A DNA stretch of 64,000 nt from Candidatus Woesearchaeota archaeon (lineage in GTDB: Archaea; Nanobdellota; Nanobdellia; Woesearchaeales; JAFGPW01): the NCBI GenBank assembly GCA_016935985.1, contig JAFGPW010000001.1, positions 152,861-216,860 on the forward strand. The letters run 5' to 3'. The notes beneath the pieces were generated by a model. It searched no databases and was not told where the DNA came from. It saw only the letters and a program-made list of their open reading frames with translations. This document shows, in pieces, positions 16,091 to 24,543 of the stretch; the stretch's first letter is position 1; every line of letters starts with the position of its first letter. The position numbers and the translations under genes were made by a program.

Positions 16091-16454
16091 GGGGTGGCTC
16101 GCCTCTTTGCGGATACGGAAGGAAGAGCGGGTGGCGCGTGCCCGAAGGCCCGCACCCAGCCCCTTCCGATCAAGGCCGGCATGGCGATGGGGTGTTCCAC
16201 GACTAGTAGACATTAGGGGGTGCCACTAAAAGCGTAAGAAGAGCATCCACCTCCATCCCGACCATGAAACAAATGTTGATGCCGTCCTGAAGGTGAACAT
16301 AGATTCTATTTAAAGAATATGGGGGCGTGAAATATACTCGAAAACCTATGTGAGAAAAAGCATAGTATGCAACGATTATATTTCCAGTGGAGCGGCGGCC
16401 GGAACAGGGCGTTCTTCCGGAAACGGACGGGAATCGGAACGGTCGCCTGCGCCT
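16091..16454. other. Non-coding gap upstream of dut, AT-richer
   Basis: About 360 bp without a convincing gene. The half nearest dut is an open extension of the dUTPase frame that looks non-conserved. It contains a minus-strand TATA-like CTTTAAATAG at about 16309-16318 inside the inverted repeat ATTCTATTTAAAGAAT, and a hairpin CCGGAA/TTCCGG at about 16398-16419 just downstream of the stop of the next minus-strand gene. The first could be the dut promoter with a long leader; no RNA gene was recognised. Confidence 0.4.
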
Positions 16455-16955
16455 TCACTTCGGCAGAGCGCTCCCGAAGTCCATGAAGGAGATGAGCTCA
16501 TGCCGCAGGACCTTCGCGGTCGCGGCGTCGAGCTTGATGTTCAGGCTCTTGAAGGCGAGCGTGATGAGCGTGATGTTGTAGACCTGGCCGAGGGGGAGCC
16601 GCTGCAGGATGACGATCGCCTGGCCGGGAAGCTCGGTCGGGTACTCGGCTCTCTGGAAGCCGATCGCCGCGTCCAGCGCATCAGGGACGTCGAGCCTCAC
16701 CGCGGCCATGTCGAGCCGCTCGACCGCACCTCCCTTCTTGAACACCTCGGACTCAGGGTTCTGCTGCACGGTCTCGCCCAGGACGAAGGTGGTGATGCGG
16801 TCGCTCGCCTTGTCGTAGTAACCGACCTGCCAGTCCTCGCCCTGCTGCTGCTTCATGTAGAAGACATGCGCGAGATAGGCATCGGGATGGCCGTTCCGCC
16901 ATATGGCGAACGCCGCGTCCTTCTCGAGCCGTGCGATCGTGTCGAGCGCCTTCAT
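16455..16955 (-). CDS. Hypothetical cytoplasmic protein, 166 aa
   Basis: Not recognised with certainty. A soluble alpha/beta protein: residues 1-60 include WRNGHPDAYLAHVFYM and a strand pair DWQVGYYDKASDRITTFVLG, the middle is acidic, and the C-terminus is helical (KVLRHELISFMDFG). The strand-turn-strand pattern loosely recalls PepSY-type domains, but that is a guess. ATG 16955 follows a minus-strand TATA element (CTTATATACC, about 16978-16987) at the right distance for a leaderless message; no signal peptide. Confidence 0.6.
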   Translation of the reverse strand: MKALDTIARLEKDAAFAIWRNGHPDAYLAHVFYMKQQQGEDWQVGYYDKASDRITTFVLGETVQQNPESEVFKKGGAVERLDMAAVRLDVPDALDAAIGFQRAEYPTELPGQAIVILQRLPLGQVYNITLITLAFKSLNIKLDAATAKVLRHELISFMDFGSALPK

Positions 16956-17007
16956 CGGCAGGTGAGAACCCGCGAAGGTATATAAGGGTTTCGCGGAGCA
17001 TGCCCCT

Positions 17008-17331
17008 TCAGTTGTTCTGGGAATAGTTCTCGACTCGCTTGCCCGCGTACTCGAGGTCATCGAGATCCTCCTCTTCTCTCTCGGCGTGCTCGACGGACCT
17101 GCGGTCGCGGAAGTCCCAGAGGAGGGAGCCCACGAAGAGCACGAGGCCAATAACGTGCATGGCAAGGATGGGCAGCGAGAAGACGAGCGCCTCCTTGATG
17201 AGGATGACGGTCGCGAGGACGATGAAGAAGATGCCGAGGTAACGGAGCAGGTTGATGTAGAGCCTGTCGTAGTAGTTCTGCTCTTCTGCCTTGAACTTCT
17301 CCATCGCGACCTTCTCTTTCCGCGAGACCAT
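17008..17331 (-). CDS. Two-pass membrane protein, unknown function
   Basis: A 107-residue protein: a charged N-terminal helix (KEKVAMEKFKAEEQNYYDRLY), two hydrophobic segments (about residues 29-48 and 52-69), and an acidic/basic cytoplasmic tail (DRRSVEHAEREEEDLDDLEY). Minus-strand TATA GTTTAAATAC at 17355-17363 predicts a near-leaderless message from ATG 17331. A different frame also starts at 17336 but is a shadow. Divergent from taw1. Confidence 0.6.
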   Translation of the reverse strand: MVSRKEKVAMEKFKAEEQNYYDRLYINLLRYLGIFFIVLATVILIKEALVFSLPILAMHVIGLVLFVGSLLWDFRDRRSVEHAEREEEDLDDLEYAGKRVENYSQNN

Positions 17332-17418
17332 GCCATTTCCCAACGCGCGCCACGTATTTAAACGTTTGTGTCCTGCCGCGGCATAAACCTTATAAATCTG
17401 TCCTGATTCGAGGAGCGC

Positions 17419-18384
17419 ATGGCAAGCGTCGCCCACATCGACAAGGTGCTCATCGACCGGACACTCGAGAAGCAGGGATACGCGCTCGTCGGCAAGCACT
17501 CGGCGGTGAAGATCTGCACCTGGACCAAGAAGTCGATCACCGGCAAGGACACCTGCTATAAGGAGACCTTCTACGGGATCAGGGCGCACCGCTGCTGCCA
17601 GATGACCCCTTCCATCAACTACTGCTCGAACGCCTGCACGTTCTGCTGGCGCAACACCGAATGGACGTTCGGCTCTGACATCACCGACGGCGACGATCCG
17701 GACAGCATCATCGACGGCTGCATCGCGGCGCAGAGAAAGCTCCTCTCCGGCTACGGCGGCAACCCGAAGGCCGACCGGACGAAGCTCGAAGAGGCGCGGG
17801 AGCCGATGCATTTCGCTATCTCGCTCTCAGGCGAGCCCACATCCTATCGGCGGCTCAGCGAGATCATTAGGCTGCTGCACGGGCGCGGCAGGACGACGTT
17901 CGTCGTGACGAACGGCCAGAACCCCGACGCGCTCGCGACGCTCGAGCCGCCGACCCAGATCTACCTCTCATTCTCCGCGCCGGACGAGGATCTCTTCAGG
18001 GCGATCGTCAACCCGTCGTTCCCCGACGGCTGGGAGCGGCTGATGCGGAGCGCCGACATCCTGAAGGGCATGAGGGAGAGGACGAGGACGGCGGTGCGGA
18101 TAACCTGCATCAGGGGCATGAACATGGCGCATCCTGAGAAGTGGGCGGCGCTCCTCGAGCGCGCGCATCCGTTATTCGCCGAAGTGAAGGCTTACATGTT
18201 CGTCGGCGGCTCGCGCGAGAGGCTGAGCATGGCGAACATGCCGCTGCACGACGAGGTGAAGGCGTTCGCCGCGGAGATCGCGGAGAACTGCGCGTACCGC
18301 ATCATCGACGAGAAGAAGGAGAGCCGGGTGGTGCTCATGATGGAGCAGGACATGCCCGACCGCATGATGCGGTTCGAGGACTGA
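17419..18384 (+). CDS. taw1: tRNA 4-demethylwyosine synthase
   Basis: A 321-residue radical SAM enzyme of wyosine biosynthesis, which joins pyruvate to N1-methylguanosine-37 of tRNA-Phe. The radical SAM motif is CSNACTFCW (C69, C73, C76), and the extra upstream cysteines C33, C46 and C59/C60 match the second cluster of Taw1/TYW1. SLSGEPTSY and the YMFVGGSRERL segment are also family features. TATA CTTATAAAT (17389-17398) and AGGAGCGC before the ATG fix the start. Presence of Taw1 indicates modification of tRNA-Phe typical of archaea and eukaryotes. Confidence 0.96.
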   Translation: MASVAHIDKVLIDRTLEKQGYALVGKHSAVKICTWTKKSITGKDTCYKETFYGIRAHRCCQMTPSINYCSNACTFCWRNTEWTFGSDITDGDDPDSIIDGCIAAQRKLLSGYGGNPKADRTKLEEAREPMHFAISLSGEPTSYRRLSEIIRLLHGRGRTTFVVTNGQNPDALATLEPPTQIYLSFSAPDEDLFRAIVNPSFPDGWERLMRSADILKGMRERTRTAVRITCIRGMNMAHPEKWAALLERAHPLFAEVKAYMFVGGSRERLSMANMPLHDEVKAFAAEIAENCAYRIIDEKKESRVVLMMEQDMPDRMMRFED

Positions 18385-18399
18385 CCAGAGCATACGTGT

Positions 18400-18663
18400 T
18401 CAGAGGAACCGTACCAGCTTGTTCTTGGAGGTATTCCCGGCGACGACGCGGACCTTGCGCCCGAACTCCTTCGCGAGCAGGCGCAGCAGCTCGGCGTTCG
18501 CCTTGCCGCCCTCGGCCGGGTTCCTCACCGAGACGATGAGGCGATCACGCTCCTCATCGTGCACGACGCCCGCCTTCCTGGCGCGCGGCCTCACCGTAAC
18601 CCTAATGGCGGTCGAGCCCTCCGGCACGCGAGAGTGTCCCGTGCCTGTCGCAGTCCCTGCCAT
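18400..18663 (-). CDS. UPF0235/DUF167 family protein
   Basis: An 87-residue protein with the DUF167 pattern: IRVTVRPRARKAGVV, then RLIVSVRNPAEGGKANAELL and LLAKEFGRKVRVVAGNTSKNK. Structures from the family show a compact alpha/beta fold of unknown function, often with nucleic-acid-like surfaces. The first ~17 residues before the core are variable. It ends close to the convergent taw1 stop, and starts 18 bp downstream of the next minus-strand gene, so the two may be co-transcribed. Confidence 0.88.
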   Translation of the reverse strand: MAGTATGTGHSRVPEGSTAIRVTVRPRARKAGVVHDEERDRLIVSVRNPAEGGKANAELLRLLAKEFGRKVRVVAGNTSKNKLVRFL

Positions 18664-18681
18664 GCTGCCATCACCGCCGGA

Positions 18682-19002
18682 TTAGCCAAGGCTCTTCTCG
18701 ATCTTCTTGAGCGCCTTGTCGATCGCGAAGAAGAGGTTCTTGTCCGTCACTTCCGCCGTGTGGGGCTTTCCTGCCGCAAGCGCCTTCACATGCAGCCCGA
18801 ACTTGCTGTTGTCGTCGATGTCGTGGACCTTCTTCATCGTCAGGGAGAGGCTCTCGAACCGCTTCACCGTCTCAGAGAACTTCTTGGCGTAGTTGCCCAC
18901 TATCTTCTTGACGATCACCATATCCCCGCCGGTGAGGCCCGAGAAACCGGAGAGGATGATACTGCCACCTAGCTCGATGGTCTCTGATGCCGCATCAGCC
19001 AT
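18682..19002 (-). CDS. Small protein resembling ribosome hibernation factors (S30AE-like)
   Basis: A 106-residue protein with two helix-strand units: VIVKKIVGNYAKKFSETVKRF, strand KFGLHVKALAAGK, then DKNLFFAIDKALKKIEKSL. The ending, in which an aromatic/acidic stretch leads into AIDKALxKIExxL, resembles HPF/RaiA proteins, but the first part is shorter; this is a tentative reading. ATG 19002 has a GGGGTGTGA ribosome-binding run. A GTG at 19047 in frame and an eight-codon upstream frame (ATG at about 19043) lie between it and the TATA box at 19069-19078. Confidence 0.5.
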   Translation of the reverse strand: MADAASETIELGGSIILSGFSGLTGGDMVIVKKIVGNYAKKFSETVKRFESLSLTMKKVHDIDDNSKFGLHVKALAAGKPHTAEVTDKNLFFAIDKALKKIEKSLG

Positions 19003-19153
19003 CTCACACCCCCCGTCACTGCGCCGCTCCCGACGAGCGCATGACACCTCCTGGTGAGGGGGGCTCCCTATATAAAATTTGTGCCGTATTCAGGAGTGGC
19101 ATCCGCCGGGAAGGCCATAAACTATATAAATGGAGGGAGCCGCCCCGCTTGCC

Positions 19154-20551
19154 ATGCTGACAGAATCGTTCTCAGGCGTCAGGGGCCGCTACGGCGGTGA
19201 CATCACCGGAGATCTCGCCATGCGGTACGCCCATGCGCTCGGGCGCGAGACCCTTGCCCGCACGAGGAAGACCGGCGCGACCTTCGTCGTCGGAGGAGAC
19301 ACCCGTCCGAGCTCACGCTCGCTCATGGACATCTTCATCAGGGTCCTCCGCGGCTATGGGGACGTGATCGACGTCGGCGTGCAGTCGACGCCCGCTGTCG
19401 AGCTCGCGGTCCGCGAATTCGGGGCTGACGGCGGCGCGATCGTCACCGCTTCCCACAACGAGCCTGCCGACAACGGATGGAAGCTCCTTGGAGAGACGGG
19501 CGCGGTGCTCGGGCCTGCGGCGATGGCGCGGGTGATCCGGACCGCCCATGCGAAGCCGGCAGCGCCGGCCGGGAAGGAGGGGACAGTGTCCCGGAAAGGG
19601 GCAGGACTCGCTGACGCGTACATACGGTTCGTGCTCGACACGATCGGGAAGGGGCATGCGGACGCCATCAGGAAGAGGGGATTCTCGGTCGTGGCAGACC
19701 CGAACGGCGGGACCGCCGGCCTCTACCTCGCGACGCTGTTCGGGCGGCTCGGCATCACCGGCATATACAGGAACATAGAGCCGGGCGTCTTCGCCCGTCG
19801 CGTGGAGCCTGATGGGGAATCGATCGGCTATCTCGGCGCCGTCGCACGGAAGGGGAAGGCCGATCTCGCGGTCGGGTTCGACTGCGACGCCGACCGGGCC
19901 GAGTTCGTGCTGCCTTCAGGCAGGATGGTATCAGGCCAGGAGGTGCTCGCGCTGCTCGTCGACGAGGCGCTCGCGGACGCCGAGACGGGGGCGGTGGTCG
20001 TCGCGAACGCGGTCACCTCGAACCTCGTCACCGAGATCGCGGAGCGCCACGGCGCGCGGGTCGAGCATGTCGACGTCGGTGAGATCAACGTCGTCGAGCG
20101 GATGGACGAGCTGCAGAGCCCGGTCGGCGGCGAGGGCTCGAGCTCAGGCGGCATCTTCCCGCCGAGCAGGTGCAGGGACGGCATCCTCACCTTCGCGATG
20201 GTGCTGCGCCTGCTCTCCAGGACCGGCAAGGGGATCGAAGCGATCCTCGACTCGTACCCTCGGTACTACAGCGGCAGGACCAAGGTCTCCTGCGACCCTG
20301 AGGCCGTCCCTCAGGTGCGGCAGCTGCTCAGCGAGAGGTACGAGAGCCAAGGCAGGAGGGTCGAGCGCTACGGCGACGGGACCGGCGGGCTCAAGGCCTG
20401 GATCGGGGAGAAGAGCTTCATCTTTTTCCGCGCTTCCAAGACCGAGGCCGGCCAGTTCCGGATCGTCAGCGACGCCGACGACGAGCAGGAGGCTGAGCGC
20501 ATCCTCGCGGAAGGGAGATCCCTCCTCATGTCGCTCCTGCGCAAGCTTTAA
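19154..20551 (+). CDS. Phosphohexomutase (alpha-D-phosphohexomutase superfamily)
   Basis: A 465-residue enzyme of the phosphoglucosamine/phosphomannomutase group. Domain 1 carries the phosphoserine loop TASHNEP (S100), domain 3 the metal loop DCDADR, and domain 4 features follow. The sugar-binding loop reads GGEGSSSGG rather than the commoner GEMSGH, so the substrate (GlcN-1-P, Man-1-P or other) cannot be assigned. TATA CTATATAAAT at 19121-19130 sets the near-leaderless start ATG 19154; an in-frame ATG at 19130 lies in the promoter. A second, different phosphohexomutase is encoded at 23017. Confidence 0.9.
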   Translation: MLTESFSGVRGRYGGDITGDLAMRYAHALGRETLARTRKTGATFVVGGDTRPSSRSLMDIFIRVLRGYGDVIDVGVQSTPAVELAVREFGADGGAIVTASHNEPADNGWKLLGETGAVLGPAAMARVIRTAHAKPAAPAGKEGTVSRKGAGLADAYIRFVLDTIGKGHADAIRKRGFSVVADPNGGTAGLYLATLFGRLGITGIYRNIEPGVFARRVEPDGESIGYLGAVARKGKADLAVGFDCDADRAEFVLPSGRMVSGQEVLALLVDEALADAETGAVVVANAVTSNLVTEIAERHGARVEHVDVGEINVVERMDELQSPVGGEGSSSGGIFPPSRCRDGILTFAMVLRLLSRTGKGIEAILDSYPRYYSGRTKVSCDPEAVPQVRQLLSERYESQGRRVERYGDGTGGLKAWIGEKSFIFFRASKTEAGQFRIVSDADDEQEAERILAEGRSLLMSLLRKL

Positions 20552-20576
20552 GTAACGATTCCCATTCTCCTGCGGC

Positions 20577-21848
20577 ATGGCGCGCTGCTATCTCAGGACC
20601 TTCGGCTGCTCGACCAACTTCTCTGAAGGGGAGATCATGCAGGGCCTCCTTGCCGAGGCGGGGATCGGCCAGGCCGATGCCGCGGAGACCGCCGACGTGA
20701 TCGTTCTCAATATCTGCACGGTCAAGGGCGACGCCGTCGCGCTGCGCGAGCTGCGGAGGCTCATGGACGAGCATCCGCAAGCGCGATACGTCATCGCCGG
20801 CTGCGTCACCGAGGCCATCATCCCCAAGGCGCGTGAGCTCGCGCCGGACGCGTCGTTCATCGACACCCACAACATCTCCCATATCGTCGAGGTGGTGCGG
20901 TCGTCGCTCGATGGCTCTCCTGCGACGGCGCTCGGGCACACGACGGAAGTCAAGCTGCGCATGCCGCGCCTCAGGAGGAACCCTATGGTGGGCATCATCC
21001 CAATCGCGAGCGGGTGCATGCAGGGATGCAGCTACTGCTCGGTGCGGCTGGTGAAGGGCGGCTTGATGTCCTATCCAGAAGCGACGATCGTCGCCGAGGC
21101 GAGGGCCGCGCTCGCGTCAGGCTGCGCAGAGCTCTGGATCACCTCGCAGGACACCGCGAATTATTGGACTGATAGGGGAGAGGGACGGCTGCCGTCGCTG
21201 CTGCGCAGGCTCTGCCGGCTCCCCGACGACTTCAGGATCAGGGTCGGGATGATGAACCCTACCACCCTGCTGCCGATCGCAGACAGTCTCGTCGAGTCGA
21301 TGGCGCACCCGAAGGTGTTCAGGTTCCTGCACCTGCCGGTGCAGAGCGGTAGCGACACGGTGCTCGCCCGGATGGAGCGCCGCTACACGGTCGCCGGCTT
21401 CGAGGATCTCGTCGGCCTGTTCAGGGATCGGCTGCCGGGGCTCACGCTCTCGACTGACATCATCTGCGGCTTCCCCGGCGAGACGGAAGAGGATTTCCGG
21501 GCCTCTGTCGACCTCGTCCGGCGGCTGCGCCCCGAAGTCCTCAACATCTCGCGGTTCGTGCCCCGCGAGGGGACTCAGGCCGCCGCCATGCGCATGCTCC
21601 CTCCCAGCGTCGCGCGTGACCGGACACGGGAGCTCACCCGCGTTTTCGGCCCGATCGCGCTGGCGACGAACAGGGAGCTCGTCGGCCGGGAGGTGACGGT
21701 GCTGATCGATGAGGAGGGGAAGGGAGGGACCAGGGTCGGCAGGACCGACGGCTACCGGCCGGTGGTCGTGGAAGGCACGCACCGGCCCGGCTCACGCGTA
21801 CGGGTGCGGATCAGGCGCGCGACGTGTCACGACCTGCGGGCTTTCTGA
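20577..21848 (+). CDS. tRNA threonylcarbamoyladenosine methylthiotransferase (MiaB/e-MtaB type)
   Basis: A 423-residue methylthiotransferase. The N-terminal UPF0004 domain has cysteines C11, C47 and C76; the radical SAM motif is CMQGCSYC (C147, C151, C154); the C-terminal ~60 residues form a TRAM-like RNA-binding domain (VLIDEEGKGG, GTHRPGSRVRVRI). Archaeal members convert t6A37 of tRNA to ms2t6A. TATA-like CTTTAAGTAA at about 20547-20556, inside the end of the preceding gene, predicts a leaderless message from ATG 20577. Start and length fit the family. Confidence 0.93.
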   Translation: MARCYLRTFGCSTNFSEGEIMQGLLAEAGIGQADAAETADVIVLNICTVKGDAVALRELRRLMDEHPQARYVIAGCVTEAIIPKARELAPDASFIDTHNISHIVEVVRSSLDGSPATALGHTTEVKLRMPRLRRNPMVGIIPIASGCMQGCSYCSVRLVKGGLMSYPEATIVAEARAALASGCAELWITSQDTANYWTDRGEGRLPSLLRRLCRLPDDFRIRVGMMNPTTLLPIADSLVESMAHPKVFRFLHLPVQSGSDTVLARMERRYTVAGFEDLVGLFRDRLPGLTLSTDIICGFPGETEEDFRASVDLVRRLRPEVLNISRFVPREGTQAAAMRMLPPSVARDRTRELTRVFGPIALATNRELVGREVTVLIDEEGKGGTRVGRTDGYRPVVVEGTHRPGSRVRVRIRRATCHDLRAF

Positions 21849-21899
21849 TGGCAGAAGGGTTCGGTAGCGGTGGCCCTGCGGGAGAAGGGGGATCGCGGC

Positions 21900-22001
21900 C
21901 TAGCGCTTCTCGCCGCGCTTGTCGGCGAGGAAATCGCGCAGGCCGATGATCCGGGTGACGAGACCGTCCTCGTCTATCAGTTCGACCTTCTTAGTGGGCA
22001 T
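21900..22001 (-). CDS. Small 33-aa protein, unknown
   Basis: A 33-codon frame beginning MPTKKVELIDEDGLVTRIIG and ending in a basic DKRGEKR. The strand-turn-helix look, balanced composition and position 25-30 nt after a minus-strand TATA-like run (ATATATATAAGG, 22052-22064) suggest a real micro-gene. No homology recognised. It shares its upstream region, with the repeated TCATA elements, with the nucleotidyltransferase gene on the other strand. Confidence 0.45.
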   Translation of the reverse strand: MPTKKVELIDEDGLVTRIIGLRDFLADKRGEKR

Positions 22002-22028
22002 GGAGGTTCCACCAGGTTGATATTACCT

Positions 22029-22102
22029 TATCATACCCTTCGTGGGAGGAACCCTTATATATATTTTACGAAGCTGTCATACACTATCATACCCATCATA
22101 AG
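22029..22102. repeat. TCATA repeats, candidate operator
   Basis: The exact 10-mer TATCATACCC occurs at 22029-22038 and 22085-22094. The shorter unit TCATA occurs at 22031, 22077, 22087 and 22096, the last three spaced 10 and 9 bp, about one helical turn. These lie between two divergent TATA elements (minus at 22052-22064, plus TTTAAATAG at 22104-22112). Ribbon-helix-helix repressors bind such tandem short half-sites, and the downstream gene product carries that domain, so autoregulation is a reasonable inference. Confidence 0.5.
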
Positions 22103-22135
22103 ATTTAAATAGGAGCATGCCATTTCCGCAGGGTC

Positions 22136-22972
22136 ATGAAAGAGCGCGTCACCTTCACCATCGAGGCGGACGTCCTCCGCCAGGTGGACAGCCATATAGA
22201 CGGCCATAGAATCAAGAACCGCAGCCATGCTGTCGAGGTCTTGCTTCTGAAGGCGCTCGGCAGCAACGTGCCGCAGAAGGCGCTCGTGCTCGCCGGCGGC
22301 AAGGGGACGCGGCTCAAGCCGATCACCCACGAGATCCCGAAGCCCCTCGTGCCGCTGCACGACAAGCCGATCGTCGAGCACGTCATCGATCTCTTCAGGA
22401 AGTACGGCGTGAAGGAGGTCATATTCGCGATCGGGTACAAGGGCGAGAAGATCAGGGACTACTTCGGCGACGGCAGGCGCTTCGGCATGCGCTTCACCTA
22501 TGTCGATGAGAAAGAGCCCCTCGGCACCGCCGGCTGCCTGCGCCTGGCGAAGAAGCATCTCGACAGGACCTTCATCATGTGCAACGCCGACGAGCTCAAG
22601 AACATCGACCTGCACGACATGTTCATGTTCCACAAGAGGAACAGGGGCCTTGCCACCGACGCGCTCACGACCGTCGAGGACCCTTCGATGTATGGGGTCG
22701 CGCGGCTCAAGGGGAACCAGATCCTCGAGTTCATCGAGAAGCCGAAGAGGGGGACCGCCCCCTCGAACCTTATCAACGCGGGGCTCTACATCCTCGAGCC
22801 CGAGGTCATCGACTACGTGCCGAAGGGCATGGCCTCGCTCGAGCGGGACGTCTTCCCGGTGCTCGCGAAGGAGGGCAGGCTCTACGGCTACGCCTTCGAC
22901 GGCCAGTGGTTCGACACCGGCACCATGGAGCGCTACGAGCGCGCCATCCAGGAATGGAAGGATATCGAGTGA
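22136..22972 (+). CDS. Sugar-phosphate nucleotidyltransferase with N-terminal ribbon-helix-helix domain
   Basis: A 278-residue fusion. Residues 1-42 form a ribbon-helix-helix (CopG/Arc-like) DNA-binding domain: strand ERVTFTIEADVL, helix 1 and helix 2 with NRSHAVEVLLLKAL. From residue 48 the protein is a nucleotidyltransferase of the glucose/mannose-1-phosphate type: LAGGKGTRLKP (52-62), PKPLVPL, GTAGCLRLA, NADELKNIDL, FIEKPKRG, LINAGLYILEPEV and WFDTGTMERY. It would make an NDP-sugar. The TATA at 22104-22112 predicts a near-leaderless start at 22136. The following phosphomannomutase-type gene and the upstream mutase suggest one sugar-activation pathway; the DNA-binding part suggests feedback control of transcription. 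Confidence 0.88.
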   Translation: MKERVTFTIEADVLRQVDSHIDGHRIKNRSHAVEVLLLKALGSNVPQKALVLAGGKGTRLKPITHEIPKPLVPLHDKPIVEHVIDLFRKYGVKEVIFAIGYKGEKIRDYFGDGRRFGMRFTYVDEKEPLGTAGCLRLAKKHLDRTFIMCNADELKNIDLHDMFMFHKRNRGLATDALTTVEDPSMYGVARLKGNQILEFIEKPKRGTAPSNLINAGLYILEPEVIDYVPKGMASLERDVFPVLAKEGRLYGYAFDGQWFDTGTMERYERAIQEWKDIE

Positions 22973-23016
22973 GCCGCCGGCGCAGGCCGTGACGGCTCTT
23001 CTAGAGGTGGACGAGA

Positions 23017-24375
23017 GTGGACGTCAATCCGACGATATTCAGGGAATACGATATCAGGGGGCTCAACGGCTCCGACCTTTCCGACGACATGTACTACCAT
23101 TTCGGCAGGGCGGTGGGCACGTATCTCGGCGCAGGGCCAATCGTCGTCGGCAGGGACAACCGGCCGACCTCGAAGGACTACAGCGACAGCCTGATCAGGG
23201 GGCTCGTCGAGAGCGGCATGAAGGTCGTCGACATCGGCGAGGTGCCTTCGCCCGTCGTCTACTTCGCGATCCATTTCCTCAGCATCCCCAGCGGCGCGGT
23301 CGTCACCGCCTCGCACAACCCGTCGGAGTACAACGGGCTCAAGGTCCTCAAAGGAAAGCACTGCATCTACGGCAAGGAGATCCAGAAGCTCCTCCGGATC
23401 ATCCGGGAGGAGGACTATGCCGACGGTGAGGGGGCGGTCGAGGAGCGGAATGTCGACGACGACTACATCTCATGCATCACGACGCGTGTCAGGCCCGCCC
23501 GGCGCCTGAAAGTGGTCCTCGACTGCGGCAACGGAGTCACCAGCAGGTTCGGGCCGCGGCTCCTGAGGGGCCTGGGCTGCGAGGTCGTCGAGCTCTTCTG
23601 CGAATCCGACGGCACGTTCCCGAACCACCACCCCGACCCCACGAAGCCCGGGGAGTATTCGGCCCTCATAAAGACTGTCAGGGAGGAGAAGGCGGACCTC
23701 GGCATCGCGTACGACGGCGACGGCGACCGCCTCGGGGCGATCACCGAGAAGGGCGAGATGATCTTCGGGGACCAGATGATGATCCTCTTCGCGCGGGAGG
23801 TGCTCGCGAAGCACCCGGGAGCCAAAATCTGCATCGAGGTCAAGTGCTCGCAGGGGCTCTTCGAGGACGTCGAGGCGCACGGCGGGAAGGCCATCTGGAG
23901 CATGACCGGCCACTCGCTCATCGAGGCGCTCATGCAGCGTGAGCACGCGCTCCTCACCGGCGAGATGAGCGGCCACCTCTTCTTCGCCGACGAGTACTAC
24001 GGGTTCGATGATGCGATGTACGCCTCGGCACGGCTGATCAGGATCCTCGCGGCGGGGAAGAAGACGCTCTCCGGCCTCCTCGCCGACGCCCCGAAGTACT
24101 ATCCGACGCCCGAGATCAGGGTGGACTGCCCGGACGAGGTCAAGTTCGGCATCGTCAAGGAGGCGACCGCGCGCTTCAAGCGCGACCATGATGTCATCGA
24201 CATCGACGGCGTGCGGGTGCTGTTCCCCGACGGTTGGGGCCTGATACGCGCCTCGAACACCCAGCCTGCCCTCGTTCTCCGCGCCGAAGGGAAGACCGTA
24301 GCAGCCCGCGACAGGATAAAAGGGGAACTGAAGAAGGCCCTCTCCGCCCATAAGGAGATACGGCTCGATTTCTAG
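23017..24375 (+). CDS. Phosphomannomutase/phosphoglucomutase
   Basis: A 452-residue alpha-D-phosphohexomutase: FREYDIRG near the start, VVGRDNRP, phosphoserine loop TASHNPSEYNG (S99), metal loop DGDGDR, and the sugar-binding GEMSGH that is typical of PMM/PGM. Domain 4 ends with RASNTQPALVLR, the phosphate-binding loop. It interconverts hexose 6- and 1-phosphates and would feed the nucleotidyltransferase 44 bp upstream. The start is GTG 23017 with GAGGTG about 10 nt upstream. A T-rich stretch after the gene (TTTTTT at about 24399-24404) may end transcription. Confidence 0.93.
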   Translation: MDVNPTIFREYDIRGLNGSDLSDDMYYHFGRAVGTYLGAGPIVVGRDNRPTSKDYSDSLIRGLVESGMKVVDIGEVPSPVVYFAIHFLSIPSGAVVTASHNPSEYNGLKVLKGKHCIYGKEIQKLLRIIREEDYADGEGAVEERNVDDDYISCITTRVRPARRLKVVLDCGNGVTSRFGPRLLRGLGCEVVELFCESDGTFPNHHPDPTKPGEYSALIKTVREEKADLGIAYDGDGDRLGAITEKGEMIFGDQMMILFAREVLAKHPGAKICIEVKCSQGLFEDVEAHGGKAIWSMTGHSLIEALMQREHALLTGEMSGHLFFADEYYGFDDAMYASARLIRILAAGKKTLSGLLADAPKYYPTPEIRVDCPDEVKFGIVKEATARFKRDHDVIDIDGVRVLFPDGWGLIRASNTQPALVLRAEGKTVAARDRIKGELKKALSAHKEIRLDF

Positions 24376-24543
24376 CTGCATTAAGGCCAGAATCGCCTTT
24401 TTTCCTTCTATCCCCTCCAATCTCCAGCCCTGTTTTCCGCAAACTTTATAAACACTCCCACATTCCCCAACCCCAGAGAGAAGAGGAAAAAGACATACTA
24501 GTGCTGTCTATTTTCTCGGCGTTGACCAAAGGTGATGCCCACA

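Noticed and set aside
16091..16213. 41-residue N-terminal extension of dUTPase
   Set aside because: Arg/His-rich, outside the family core and without a clear ribosome-binding site at 16213; the shorter start fits the family length.
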